Assembly: GCA_003952965.2 (NCBI GenBank)
Contig: CM025851.1
Coordinates: 22,193,357 to 22,257,356 of the forward strand
Reading direction: 5' to 3'
Length of the DNA stretch: 64,000 nt
Source of the DNA: Morella rubra
Lineage: Eukaryota > Streptophyta > Magnoliopsida > Fagales > Myricaceae
Positions 35,475 to 46,952 of this stretch are shown piece by piece. Position 1 is the first letter of the stretch. Each line of letters opens with the position of its first letter. Under the pieces are notes generated by a model that was not told where the DNA came from, did no database searches, and saw nothing but the letters and a program-made list of their open reading frames with translations. The translations under genes were made by a program, and so were the position numbers.

Positions 35475-36100
35475 TAACCAACTTGTTCTTCCCCATTCTC
35501 ATTATTGTACGAGAACTTGAAAAGGCTGAGTTGTAGGCGTTGGAGTCAACAGAGCACTCACCACGTTAGTTAGTTGCTTTTCTGGTAGGATCTTATCCCT
35601 TCTTTTTTACTCTCTTTTTATATATATATATATTTTCTGTTTGGTAGAACCACTGGTCATTCGTTTCGTATTAACTCAAAAAAAAAGAAAAAGGAAAAGG
35701 AGTCAACTAATGTACCATAACATAATGCACCCAAAAACACATGTAGAAACTTTTCAATAAAACATTTGATACTAAAATGGAACTTCGAACACTAGAACTA
35801 AAATGTCACTTTGACACTAGTTGAGAAATAAATCGATATCTTCAGAGCACTTAAACTACTTTATTTGATTTTAATCTATCACAAAAAAAATAACTAATTA
35901 TGCCAATAGTAAGAATCAATGACATTATCACTTACTACGACATGCTAAATGCTTCTAATTTTATCTATTCTCGAACTACAGCTCTTATTATCGAGTCTCC
36001 AACTTAGACTTAAAACACCTCAATAATGCACTATGAACCTCAGTAAAACCATTGGACATAACATTTAATGAAAACTCTTAACTCAAAACCAACTTGACCA
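35475..36100. repeat. Duplicated flank, right copy
   Basis: Direct repeat of 27180-27660, sharing the same ordered blocks from AACCAACTTGTTCTTCC to CTCAAAACCAACTTGACC (about 36079-36096). It is longer because of inserted AT-rich segments, including a TA run near 35619-35632. It ends against a reversed copia fragment. Confidence 0.8.
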
Positions 36101-36103
36101 TTA

Positions 36104-36740
36104 TACTCCTGTGTGTCAGGGTAACCAGCCCAATTTGAATCACTGTAAGCAGTAAGTGTGAGATCAGCTCTAGCAGGAAAAAATAATCCATCTGCAGGAG
36201 AGCCGATAATATATCTTATTACGCGATGGACAACAATCATACGACGGTATCGAGGAGAAGACATAAACTGATTGATTGATGTCTACATAAGAGATATCTG
36301 GCCAGTGAAAGTTCAATAGACAAGGCTGCCAACAAGCTTGTGATACAAGGTGGGATCAGGGAAAAGGTCACCTTCATGATATGTGGTATTTAACATTCAC
36401 CTCCAAAGGTGTATTAGCACAACAAAATGTTCTAAATCAGCCAAGGTAATAAGGTCTTTTAGTATACTTTGTTGGTTGAGAAAAATGGAGGAGTGCATTA
36501 TAATCCAAGAAAATAGGTGGGAGAACCAAAATCCTTCCTATGAAAACTAGCATGAATAGACTCTTCAAGTTGAGTAATAAAAGGACAAAAATACTCATAT
36601 AGAAGTCTTGTGCAAAAACATATATAGAAGTATCGTACTGGCTTTGCACAAAGCAAATTCCTAGAATAGTCTGCATGAACTTTTCAAACATATATTGGGG
36701 ACGAAACGTAGCTGATGCAAATTTGATCGTAGTTCGAATA
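36104..36740 (-). pseudogene. copia reverse transcriptase fragment, heavily mutated
   Basis: On the minus strand the sequence reads KFMQTILGICFVQSQYDTSI (about 36680-36625), a TPLEVNVKYH segment (about 36410-36380), then QFMSSPRYRRMIVVHRVIRY and LTLTAYSDSNWAGYPDT (36265-36110). These are the late RT and early RNase H parts of a copia pol. Frame changes and a deletion of the YVDD region are evident. Both ends are abrupt. Confidence 0.8.
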
Positions 36741-36784
36741 CGTTCGAACAAAAATGTGACAAAATCATCCTTAAAAGTATAGCT

Positions 36785-37030
36785 TGTGTTCTTAACCATT
36801 CGAATAGAAACGAACATGCATTTGGCAATGAAAACAACCCGCCGCAAAAATTCATTATGTTAGAATGCTTTTGAACACTGGCCAGTTGAATTCGTCCCCA
36901 AAGTGAACCTTAGGTTCTTACACATTCGAACAGAATTGAACATGCATTTGGTGACAAAAACTACCCGCCGCCAAAAAAAATTGTGTGGCCGGTTCAATTC
37001 GCCCTAAAGTGCACCTTGGGTTCTTCTCGG
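36785..37030. repeat. Imperfect tandem repeat of about 120 bases
   Basis: The sequence around GAACATGCATTTGG...ACCCGCCGC occurs at about 36814-36845 and again at 36935-36972, and GTGAACCTTAGGTTCTT / GTGCACCTTGGGTTCTT at about 36902 and 37009. Two units and a partial third lie between the opposed copia fragments. No coding function is seen. Confidence 0.65.
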
Positions 37031-37453
37031 TATTGTGTCTTCCTTGGTTAGTCTCTTGTTTCATAGCATTCCAAGAAGCAATTCATTGTTTCTAGTTCTT
37101 CTATAGAGGCCGAGTATTGGGCTCTGGGGAGTACTTGTTGTGAGATCACTTGGTTGAGGTTTCTTTTTTCTGATCTTCAAATTTCTCCTTTTCAACCTAC
37201 TGCTTTTTATTGTGACAACCATGCAGCCATCGATATCGCTTCCAATCCTATCTTCCATGAACGCACCAAGCACATTGAACTAGATTGCCATCTCTTTCGT
37301 GACCATATTCAGGCTGGTTCCATTCGGCCTTTCCATATCTCCACTTATTCCAGGTTGCTGATATTTTCCCTAAGCCTTTGCCTTCTTCTCTCTTTTTCTC
37401 TCATTTTTCCAAGCTGGGAATAGAAAATCTCTGTTCTCCAGCTTGCGGGGAGA
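37031..37453 (+). pseudogene. copia RNase H fragment
   Basis: Plus-strand remnant of the pol C-terminus, reading KQFIVSRSSIEAEYWALGS (about 37075), CDNHAAIDIASNPIFHERTK with [14 protein letters not shown] (37213-37308), then after a frame change ADIFPKPLP and SKLGIENLCSPACG up to a GCGGGGAGA polypurine tract (37445-37453). It has the opposite orientation to the neighbouring RT fragment at 36.1-36.7 kb and is therefore a separate insertion. Confidence 0.88.
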
Positions 37454-37709
37454 TGTTACAGAATTTGAATTCTGCTGAGTTTACTGCATGCAAGAATGAC
37501 AGAGACGAAGACTGATGTGTATTGTATTTAGCTGATTTGTATAGCTTAGTGTACTGGTGACATGAAAAAGATATATTTGACTTTGTATTCATAAACGATT
37601 AGAGGGCAGTATAGGGAAAAATCAGTTTTGTTAGATTCATTCGTTTTTGTATTAAGCTCATAGGACGATAGTCATTAATACAGAATTTCTCAGCTCCTCT
37701 GTTCTAGCA
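37454..37709 (+). mobile_element. 3' LTR of the copia fragment
   Basis: Begins TGTTACAG immediately after the polypurine tract and ends ...TTCTAGCA at 37709, a TG...CA interval of about 256 bases, a normal size for a copia LTR. The 5' part of the element is missing, so no LTR pair can be compared. Confidence 0.7.
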
Positions 37710-37726
37710 AACTTCACCCCTGAACC

Positions 37727-38195
37727 TTGACTTCTTACAGAGGATGTCAAAACTACCAGTTTGATGTAAACTCAAATAGAATCTATATCTGCAAGATGCC
37801 GAGATGCATATGGAGGCAGTCACCTTGGCAAGCTGACTTTTCAGCAATGCAGAATATAAACATTGTGGACTGGATGAAAGTCATGCTTAATCTAGTGAGC
37901 CATTTTCCAATAAGACCCTCCGAAGAGCATGCCTTCATCGTTTTTATTGCTGTTGCTAGCTATGGATCTCCTCTGGTTTGCAAGGAACCAAATGTTCATA
38001 AAGGATGCCCACCAGATCCCAACCAGCTAATCCTCCAGGTTTGTAAATGTTTCCAAGATCATTTGGCTGCCTGAAAAGAGAAGTCATTGCAGGAACATGG
38101 TCTCTGGCAAGTTCCACCTCAAGGTTTGTAAAGATCAACTTTGATGGAGCAAGTAGGCCTTCTTTTTCAGCTGTATTTGTTTTAGGCTTAATTAC
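37727..38195 (+). pseudogene. LINE C-terminal fragment (linker to RNase H)
   Basis: The frame contains WRQSPWQADFSAMQNINIVD, NVHKGCPPDPNQLI and QDHLAA (to 38071), equivalent to the linker before the RNase H of plant L1-type LINEs. After a frameshift, VKINFDGASRPSFSA (about 38127-38171) matches the opening of the RNase H domain. It is cut short where the inverted-repeat element begins near 38216. It diverges from both other LINE copies in the window. Confidence 0.65.
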
Positions 38196-38215
38196 ACCGA
38201 GAGTCCTTGCAGTAT

Positions 38216-39520
38216 TGAGTTGTGATAAAATTTTCTTTGGAGTATCATTTTCGACAAATTAGACTTTGTAGTCACACTTGTTGTTAAAAATAAGTCCCTC
38301 CGTCTATAAATCGTCAAGAAACTAACAGAGGATGCGAACGTGTCAATTTTTTACACATCAGCAGCCAATAAGAAGAGGACACACATCCCACTAATCCTAG
38401 TCAGCGCCACATATGACTTTCTCCCCAATTTGTACTTTCCAACTCCGCAAATACGGTAATTTTTTTCCCCCCGCAGCAAATTCTTTGTAACGTTAACACC
38501 TTAACAACAAAAACAAAAAGAATTCTTTGTAACGTTAACACTTAAACAAAGAAGACAAAAAGAATTAACTTTCGTCCCATGCCCCACCCTTTCCCACCGA
38601 TACCCACACAGAAACCCTTACTGCCACAAAGCCAACGAATACGATCGGCTCCATCAATCTGATTACTGAACGTTCTATAGGCTCTTCATCAATTCCTTTT
38701 GGCTTTCGTTTACTCAGTTTGGGTTTTCTGATTACTGAACGTTCTACACGAGCAAATGAAATATTTTGGAAACATGGCTCACCCTGATTCATGTTTCCAA
38801 TGCAATATTCCATCAGGAATCTATGCGTGTGAATGGTTCACGAGTTAGAAGAAAAGGAATTTCGATTTCCTTTCACTTCACTCCAAAAAAGGAGCTCCAA
38901 ATAAGAAAGAGATCTTGTATCACCAGAAGCATATGCAGCAACTGATCTACAATAAAGATGAACTCTGCATTTATAGCCACAACTCCTGACGCAATTTAAA
39001 AACTGACACTTACATAAGAAAATTTCATTTTAGAGATGGAAAGAGAAACTAAATGCAGCTAACCAACCAGAAGACATCGACACCTGGGACGACAACGTCT
39101 GAAAATGGGACGCTGAAGATTTGAAACGGTAAGGTGGATTTGGGTTGCACCGAACTCTGTCTGGATCAAAAGTGATTTGGAGATTTTTAGCTTGCCAAAT
39201 GTCGGGAATGTGGGGTTAGGTGCGACAGGATGAGAATTGAATTTTTTTTTAAGTGCTGACTTGACAACTGAGGTGTGCTTCTAAATGAAGGGAAAAATCA
39301 CATGTAGCGCTAACTAGGATTAGTGGGATGCATGTCCTCTTCTTTTTGGTTGCTGAAGTGTAAAAAATTAACACTGGTTGTTGAAGTGTAAAAAATTAAC
39401 ACCCAACATTCTCTGTTAATTGCTTTGACAGAGAAATTTATTTTTAACAACAAAAATTGACTACAGAGACTAATTTGTCAAAAATAATACTCCAAATATT
39501 ATTTTATCACAACCCAATCC
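38216..39520. mobile_element. Element with long terminal inverted repeats (about 200 bases)
   Basis: The block at about 38219-38424 recurs in inverted orientation at about 39290-39515. Matching words include GTTGTGATAAAA at the outer edges, CATCCCACTAATCCTAG and AAGAAGAGGACA. The right arm has an extra duplicated TGTAAAAAATTAACAC segment. Long inverted ends suggest a Mutator-like or MITE-type element; no 9-bp target duplication could be fixed. The inside (38425-39289) holds a local duplication of TTCTTTGTAACGTTAACAC (about 38482 and 38522), a minus-strand frame at 38565-38813 with an internal ERSVIR repeat and no known domain, and otherwise nothing. Confidence 0.72.
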
Positions 39521-39726
39521 ATTGCATTCTTTTGAAAAAATAATCTTCGTTCTGGCAACCAGATTTTTAGCAACGTCTATAACTGCGTGGCCTGTTCACC
39601 AACAGTAGAGGCGTTAAAGAAAAACTCGGCGCAATCCAATTTTTTTATACGAGTAGTAGTACTTATGTGAAACCACACGGCAGGCAATACCCTGAAATTA
39701 GGCACTGTGCACAGGTCAAAAGTACT

Positions 39727-41390
39727 TCTTTTGGGGCTTCAAAGATGCTCAACGTCACCTTACTCCCTTGGCGTGGTCTACTGTTTGCAAGCCTAAGGAA
39801 TTGGGAGGCCTGGGCCTTCGGAGGATGTTCGACGTGAAAAGATCCCTAACTGGAAAGCTGGGTTGGCTTATTAATTCCAGACCTCAGGCTCTGTGGGTCC
39901 AAGTTCTTAAAGCCAAATATTTCCATAACTCTCCCTCGCTTGCGGAATGTGTTAAAAAACCTTTGAGTTCCTGGATTTGGCAAGGTATTTTAGACTGCAG
40001 GGATCTTCTTGATAGTGGTCTGATTTTTTCTGTGTCTTCGGGGGCATCTATTCGGTTGTGGTCTGACCCTTGGGTCCCATGGATGCTTGGATTCCGTGCT
40101 CAACCTCGTGATACTGCTCGTCCTATCTCCACCTCTCCTGTCCTAGTTAGTGAGCTTATTGATGGTAGCTCTGGTCAGTGAAACCGCCTCCTGTTGGATC
40201 ATTTGTTCTCTCCGGAGTGTGTCTCTAAGATCCTCTCTATTCCTCTACCATCCATTTTCCCTTCAGATCTGCTGACTTGGAATCTGGAATCTTCGGGAGT
40301 TTTTTCTGTCAAGTCTGCCTACTACGCTGATCAAGCTGCGAGATTCTCTTCTCCCTCTGGTTTGCCTATTTTTAATTGGGTGAAGCTTTGGAAAGCTAAG
40401 CTTCAAGGGCGCCTCAAACTTCTTCTGTGGAAGTTTGCTAGTAGAGCATTACCTGTTAAGTCCCAGTTGTTCTTTTTAGCAGACCAAGTTCCTGAGGATT
40501 TTTTTCTCCGCCTCTCGTGTAAATCGGCGCCTGAATCTGTGGAACATCTTACTTTCCAATGCCTCTTTGCTAAAATTTTGTGGAGCGAGGCTCCTTGGCC
40601 TTTTCGTATGGAAGCTCTTCAGCATCTGAATATTTCGTCTTGGCTGTCCTTTATCATGAATGATGTTGTATCTCTACCCTTGCATTCTTCTGGTGCTCGT
40701 GACTGGACCCTTCAGACTGCTATTATTTTGGACGTTATGTGGTATGCTCGCAATCAAGTTGTCCATTGTGATGCTGTTTTTCATCCTTCTGACTTGATTG
40801 CGAATATGAAGCGGCGTTTTGTGGAGCACCGGGCTGCCTGGCTCGACTTTGATATGCGGCAGCATTTTGTATGGAAGCCCCCTGACTTAGGTTCTTGGAA
40901 GTTTAATTGTGATGCGGCTGTCCGTGGTAATATGAGTTTTTTGGCCACTGTTGCTCGTGATGATCAGGGTTGTCTTAAAGGGGCCTGGAGTGATTTTCTT
41001 TTGTCTCCTAATCCTCTCCTGGCGGAGCTTCATGCTATTCGTCTTGCTTGCCAATCTGCTGAGTCGTCCCAAATTTGCTGTGTCATTTTTGAAAGTGACT
41101 CCTTGTGTTCCTGTCGTATTATCAATGACCCTACCTTCCTTGTGGAAGGCCCTTTGCTGTTCCATGCCACCCTCAGACTTCCTCCGAAGACATCCTGATT
41201 GGAGGCGGAATTGGATTTCTCGGAAACAGAACTTTATGGCTCATCGCCTTGCTGCTTGGACTGCCTCGTCTTTTGATTTTGATGTTCTTTCTATTTCGTG
41301 TCTTCCTCTGTATGTCACGTCTGCTGATGATCCTTTGGATCCCCCTTGATGTAACATAATTTGGTTCGTTTGCTTATTAAAAAAAAAAAA
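39727..41390 (+). pseudogene. 5'-truncated LINE (plant L1 type) with poly(A) tail
   Basis: A frame from about 39727 reads GGLGLRRMFDVKRSLTGKL, SSGASIRLWSDPWVP, an in-frame TGA where the family has tryptophan (about 40181), then WKAKLQGRLKLLLWKFASRA, a degenerate Cys/His segment, WKFNCDAAVRGNMSFLATV (RNase H start, about 40894) and VIFESDSLCSC. A frame change near 41170 leads to HPDWRRNWISRKQNFMAHRL and a stop at 41349. A poly(A) run follows at 41379-41390. AAAAGTACT occurs at both 39718-39726 and 41387-41395, consistent with a target duplication. The endonuclease and catalytic RT are lost by 5' truncation, as is common in target-primed integration. Confidence 0.92.
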
Positions 41391-41395
41391 GTACT

Positions 41396-43426
41396 CAGCA
41401 CTTAAGAAAAATAACTATATATTACTGAGTGTCAGAGACGTGCTTCGTTTTCATAACACTAGGCGGCAAGAATTGCCGCTTACACGAAAATTGAAGCCTT
41501 CAACCTCAGAACAAAAATTGTCTTTAACTTCTGAACGAAAATTGAAGTCAGTTTAGAGTCTGTCTTTTTCGTAAGTGCTGAAAACTCAAACCCAAGCTTG
41601 GAACCCACTTAACCCACCGCTACCAGAGCACACAAAAGGCGAGGCCATACGCGGTAAGTCGATCTGTCGTCAACACCTTTCTGAAGGTTGTCCACGTTAG
41701 GTATCGTTGGTTCACCGGGGTAAATGGAAGGCACCATCGATGAGGCGTTTGTTCGGCAAGTCAAACTCTGGAGCTTATTTATGTCTCAAAGTTGTTGAGA
41801 TTTTCTTCCACCAGATATATCAAGATGTCATTTTTTCCATCTTGTTTTGCGATTACATGGACTATTATGAGATAACGGTTCCTACCATTTCCGGCATTGA
41901 GAATCTATGCAGTGTGGTGTAGTCTAATTGCTCTTGGTCTGTGGATAGGATTTTATGGGTGACCAAATTTTGGCTGATTTTTGAGTTTTGTTGCATATTC
42001 AACGTAACTAGTTTATACTTGGGTCTTTTGAAGACGTAATCGACAGGGGCTTCTAATGTCAACGTATTAAAGATAATTGCAAAATCAAAAGTTGAGTCCA
42101 AAGACCATGAGGTCTTTTAAATCATTCTTACATTTGTGATTCTGCTTTGTTTTTATTAAGGAAGACCTCTGTGTTCAATTGGGACAAGTTTAGCCATTAA
42201 GTTCTGCCTTTTCCCCCACAAAAATTTGTGATTGTGCTTCTTGTCTCTGTTTTTAATTTTGGGGTAATTCTTTGTCTCTGTTTCTTGTTTTAATCGAAAA
42301 ACATTATGGTACAAAGTGAGTTATGTAATACTCTATTTTCATTTAGCTAATGTATAAGCTTATTCATGATGTTGATCACTCCCACCCTCTGTTTCTTTTT
42401 CTGTGCATTGTATGCTTTTAATTGGTGTAAATTTCTGCAAAATCTGCAGGGACCATTTTTTGCTATTCGCAGTGCTATCTTGAGTATCAAAAATGGTTTA
42501 TGCTTGGGGCTGAGTTTCTCTTTGTATTATAAAATAGTTCTTTGTATGTATTTTAAAGAATCAGCTTGCTCACGAGCACTGGCAGCTGAGTGACTTAAAT
42601 TGGTTACACCTCGACTTTATTTAAATCAGGAGGCAAATCCAATAATATTTTCATTTTACAAGTAGCTTTACAAATTAGAATAGCATGATACATTTTTAGT
42701 CATAATACTCATGCTTACACATGAAAAAAGCTCTTAGTAATCGATCTGATTTTATTTCTGAATTGCCTACACTTGACTTGCTTTTCTACAGGTTTGCAAC
42801 TTTTCCCAAACTTCAGCTGGTTGATTGGCCAGAATTGGAGAGTTATGGTGCCGTGAATGTTCTGTATTATCAATGTCAAGAGTAATGTTGATGTCTCAAT
42901 AGTGGGCGTGTAAGTGAGTTTTTTACACGTGAACATGGAATCGGTTTAACCCATTTGCTTGATGTATATTGCTCAATTTGACATCTTACTTAACAAGTGA
43001 TGATGGTTTTATAAATCTGTAAGTCTTTTCGATATTATCAATAAAATAGTTATTGGAATTTATGTGTTGGTTTAGATATGTTTATGTATGTTTTAGTGTG
43101 ATACTACATATAACAATGGGAAAGAAGAAAAAAGTTGTTTTGGCTAAATTTAGATAAATGCACCAATGCACTGCTAAATTTCAAGACTTTCCTCACAACA
43201 TCTATACCAGCATAACTTGGATTTTTGTAGATTTGCTGAACCAGAATACACAAATTGAACGAAATAACTCAGATTTTTATTTTTGGGTAAGTATATATAT
43301 AACTCAGATTTGCTCAACAAGAATTTGCATATTTGTAAACTATGAAATATTAAATTTAAAAATGAAAATTGGAAAACTAAAATAATAAAAAAATATGCCC
43401 AATTGCAACCATTCAAAACATGCGTC
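41396..43426. other. Intergenic DNA, no recognised gene
   Basis: Several plant-like splice signals (TTTTCTACAG near 42785, AATCTGCAG near 42445) and T-rich intron-like stretches suggest a degraded host-gene copy, but none of the small frames (41707-41922, 42366-42593) has recognisable similarity. I cannot assign a function. Confidence 0.4.
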
Positions 43427-43990
43427 TAAATCTCTCCATCCACTTCTGTCTCCATTTTGCTGTTGAAAACAAATCTCGCCGATACTTATCTTTCTCTGTG
43501 ACACGCCAACCATACCCATTCTTCCTTTGCGACTCGCTGACAATGAGCTTTTTCTGTGATACCATACCCATTCTTTCTCTGTGACTCGCCGACAATGATC
43601 TTCCTCTGCGATAATCATTTATGTATACAGCTATATTCTTAATTAAAGCAATCTTCCCATCGTCAATAGTTTCTCGTAACGGCCCAACGTTGTCAGCAAA
43701 ACTCTCTTGCTAGGACCCGCTGTATCGTCGGCGTTGCTCAGTTGCAGCGACTCTCTAGTCGCCAGCCTTGCTCTCTTCCAACGACTCTCTGTTGTGCCGA
43801 ATTTCTTCGAGCTTTCTCCGTGGATGTTTGTCACCTTGGGAGCACCTTAGCGAAGAACCGCATATGTCGTTGTTAATGTCATTGTCCACGAGGCAATTGC
43901 AACGAACTTCTCGATGACTCATTTCGTTGGGATAAGACTTTGCCAACGAATTTCTACACTTTTGGCAACGCGAGACAGCACTGTTACAAT
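43427..43990. repeat. Imperfect short tandem repeats in low-confidence sequence
   Basis: TTTCTCTGTGACACGCC / TTTCTCTGTGACTCGCC with GACAATGA and CCATACCCATTCTT words occurs two to three times between 43490 and 43612. The adjoining stretch to about 43990 has a higher GC content and small minus-strand frames (43643-43946) with no domain. Its nature is unknown. Confidence 0.45.
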
Positions 43991-45059
43991 CCGAATTTCT
44001 TGTAACGTGGACTTTGTTATTGAGTTAGTGACTTAAGTAAAAGAGAGTGAATGTAATGTAAGAGTACATGCATTGAACAAGATCAAATATGAATACCTTC
44101 TGGAAGTGATTACTGATGTTGAGAAGGTATTCAACACAATTAGTTTATTATATCCTTAGACCTGAAAGGTTTATACGGATCTATTTGTTGTATACTTGTG
44201 TTTTGACGAGTCATTTGGTGATGATCTTTCTAAGTTAAACATTTTAGATAAGTTAGATCTTGTACATAATAAATGAGTTTATATAAATGCTTAATAAGGA
44301 ATCCACCAGTCTCTTGATGAGGCAATATATTCAATATATCTTTATAGGGTTGGATTAGAAAAAGAATCCATTGGCCAATGGTATTTTGTGAAAATGTTTT
44401 TTCGAAATTAATATATATATATATATATTTATTTGTGAAATTATTTTGGAAACAATTGATAGTCAATGAGTTACAGATTGTGAATTAAGAATTATATGAG
44501 TTTGGGACTTAATCGGTATATGATTCCGGTCCTATTGACTTCATGTGGAATATAGTATGGTGGAAGGATAAATAAACAAATAATTGTTAGTAAAAGAGAT
44601 TTCACAAATCAATCTCAAATACTTGGGGTAAATTGTGATATGTTAATGGACATGATCACAATTAGTGGAAGCTTAAAATTCAGAATAAAAGAATATAAGG
44701 GAGTTAATAGAAAAAGAGTTTTCCATGTGATTCTACGGCGAGATCTGAGGATCCTTAAAATTCCACGCTATATCACAGCTAGAGTTCATAAAAAACTATA
44801 AGATAGCTTTTTCTAGATAGTTGGCCATTATGACTTTGAGAAACCCTATGACGGTTGTGGGGCGTGAAAAGGAAGGAGGCAAAATATTTAGGTTGCTAAG
44901 TTGTAAAATTAAAGACTCAAGGTGTAAGATTAACAAGACCTGAAGATTATTAAAGATTGAGATTCAATTGCAGACAAAATTCAAAATCATTTGTGAGGTC
45001 AAGTAAGTATAATTTTCTACAGGTAAACTATCACACAGATCCAAGAAAGAGCATACTTT
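43991..45059. other. AT-rich intergenic DNA
   Basis: No coding region seen. It contains an AT dinucleotide run at 44411-44428. Parts at 44240-44800 are reminiscent of retroelement untranslated sequence, but no LTR ends could be fixed. Confidence 0.45.
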
Positions 45060-45180
45060 CGATTCCTGGACAACTTAAAAAGGTCGACTTTATTTAAAAT
45101 GGCAATGTCTTGGGCTAGATTGCTTAGAAGGCTACAATAAGTGTATTGCCTAGTGTGCAATGATAATTGACGCCCTTATA
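45060..45180 (+). pseudogene. 3' stub of an LRR receptor-like protein gene (copy 0)
   Basis: Sequence at 45102-45138 (GGCAATGTCTTGGGC..AGATTGCTTAGAAGGC) matches the extreme 3' coding end of the LRR-RLP pseudogene at 51186-51230, and the DNA beyond it matches that downstream of the later copies. Only the terminal 30-40 codons remain. It shows that the tandem array once held at least three units. Confidence 0.7.
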
Positions 45181-45237
45181 GTTTCTAGTTTAAGTCTCAT
45201 GTTGCCTGAAATATATCATTTGTTCTATTTTTCTTTT

Positions 45238-46947
45238 ATATATATATATATATATAATTTGCGTTACAATATATATGATGGAACATTACGTTACATATAA
45301 AGATTTACCGTAAGAAGACTAGATTTTCTCTTTTGGATTATGGATGTCTTTCTCTTTCTTCTATGGTCAAAAACAATATTTGATTAAAAATTAAAGCAAT
45401 TTGTTGAACCCCTCCAATTAGACAATTTAGCTATTTAACCAGAAATCATATTTACAGCCAGACTACCAGATAGACCACCAAATTATAAGTACGAAACATG
45501 TATATTACGAACTTATTTTTCACTTTATGGAGAAACTTAGTAGGAGAAAAGGATTGGCCAAAAGGATCGATTAATAGGGCTCATCAGATTTATGAAAGCC
45601 CCTTTGTTGCGGTTCAAAAAAGAGCCATGTTAAGTGTTATTGGGTCGTGAAAAAGCATCATCCCTATCTTTGTGATTCAAATGCATTTCAATCCTAATTT
45701 TTGAGATTTAAATGCTTTTCAATCCCAATGAGATATCTTGAACACTTAAACAAACTATTATCTAAATAATTCCAATTATTATTAAAATTTGAAACGAAAT
45801 CTGTCAGTAACATTAACAATACAAAAGTTTGATCTTTTATCTGCTTTTTAGCTTTCCTGGGCACCAAACTTCCGAGGTACCGTGGGGGCTTTAAATTAGG
45901 GTTAGGGGCCTTAGGCAGCCTAGCTACCCCTTCATCGGCATAGACGTACACCAGGATTGGAAAATATCCAGGCCTATAGCACGGGCGTGGTTAGATCACG
46001 TTGCTTCATTGGCGTTGGACATAACCACCAGCAACAAGCTAAATTACGTGAAAGGTTAACACAGAAATTTCTTTGTTCCTACTTATGGCTCGCATAAGTG
46101 ACAAGAGAATATAAGGTCATAACTTTGGTAAAGATTGATGATTAGTTCATAGAGAATACTAAACAATATTTAGGAGCACCTGATGATTATAATATGTGGT
46201 AGGAGTAGTAGAGGACTAGAAGAGGCTGATCTGGGATTGATAGACTTGGCAAAAGATGATTTGAGCGTGGAAGATGGGGAAAGAGCTTTCGATGATTAAA
46301 GCTATATAGTAACCGTTTTGTCTCACATGTCTCATTAAATGAGATTGTCAAATCCTTACTCTTGAATGTACATTTTAAAATTACTTTGAATATCTTTGTA
46401 CAATTTTTCTTTACACAGAATCCGTCCCTTAAGAGGATTTGGCCACCAAACCTATTAGCTATTTTATCTCACATGCCTCATTAAATGAGATGGCCAAATA
46501 TTGTCCCGTAAATATTCATTTTAAAATCAGTGACATTGAATCTCTTTGCACAATCGTTTTTCTATAGGAATTTGTTCTCCAAGAGGAGATGTCGAAACAA
46601 TACCAGAGGGGGGAGGGGGAAAAAGAGCAGTGTTAATAAAGAATACTAAACAATAATTGATACCTTAATTATGCTATTTGTAGTCCAGTTTGTCGGAAAT
46701 GAAGAAAACATGGACCACTTTTTTCTCTCCCCCCGCCGCCCCTTAACCCCCCCCAAAACCAACTACGTTCATAGATTCCTAAAGAATACAAAAACAATTA
46801 GGAGCACCTAAGGATTATGATATGTGGTAGGGTAGAGGACTGAAAAGGTAAAAGATGATTTTAGCGTGGTACACAGGGAAAGAGCCATGTTAATAATTAC
46901 GATATATATGTCGTATGGAGGCTTTTTCTTTTTGTCGACATTCTGAG
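45238..46947. repeat. 3' flank of the receptor-like gene unit, copy 1 (partner 55125-56440)
   Basis: Long stretches match the DNA downstream of the third receptor-like gene: 45265-45450 against 55130-55310, and 46318-46745 against 55330-55735. Within each flank a unit of roughly 150-300 bases is itself repeated, marked by GGAGCACCTAA.GATTATGATATGTGG, GGGAAAGAGCC.TGTTAATAA and CTATTTGTAGTCCAGTTTGTC. No gene is present. It includes an AT dinucleotide run at 45238-45256. Confidence 0.8.
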
Positions 46948-46952
46948 ATACC

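Noticed and set aside
41707..42593. Host gene with introns between LINE-2 and the receptor cluster
   Set aside because: Splice-like signals exist, but no exon gives recognisable protein similarity.
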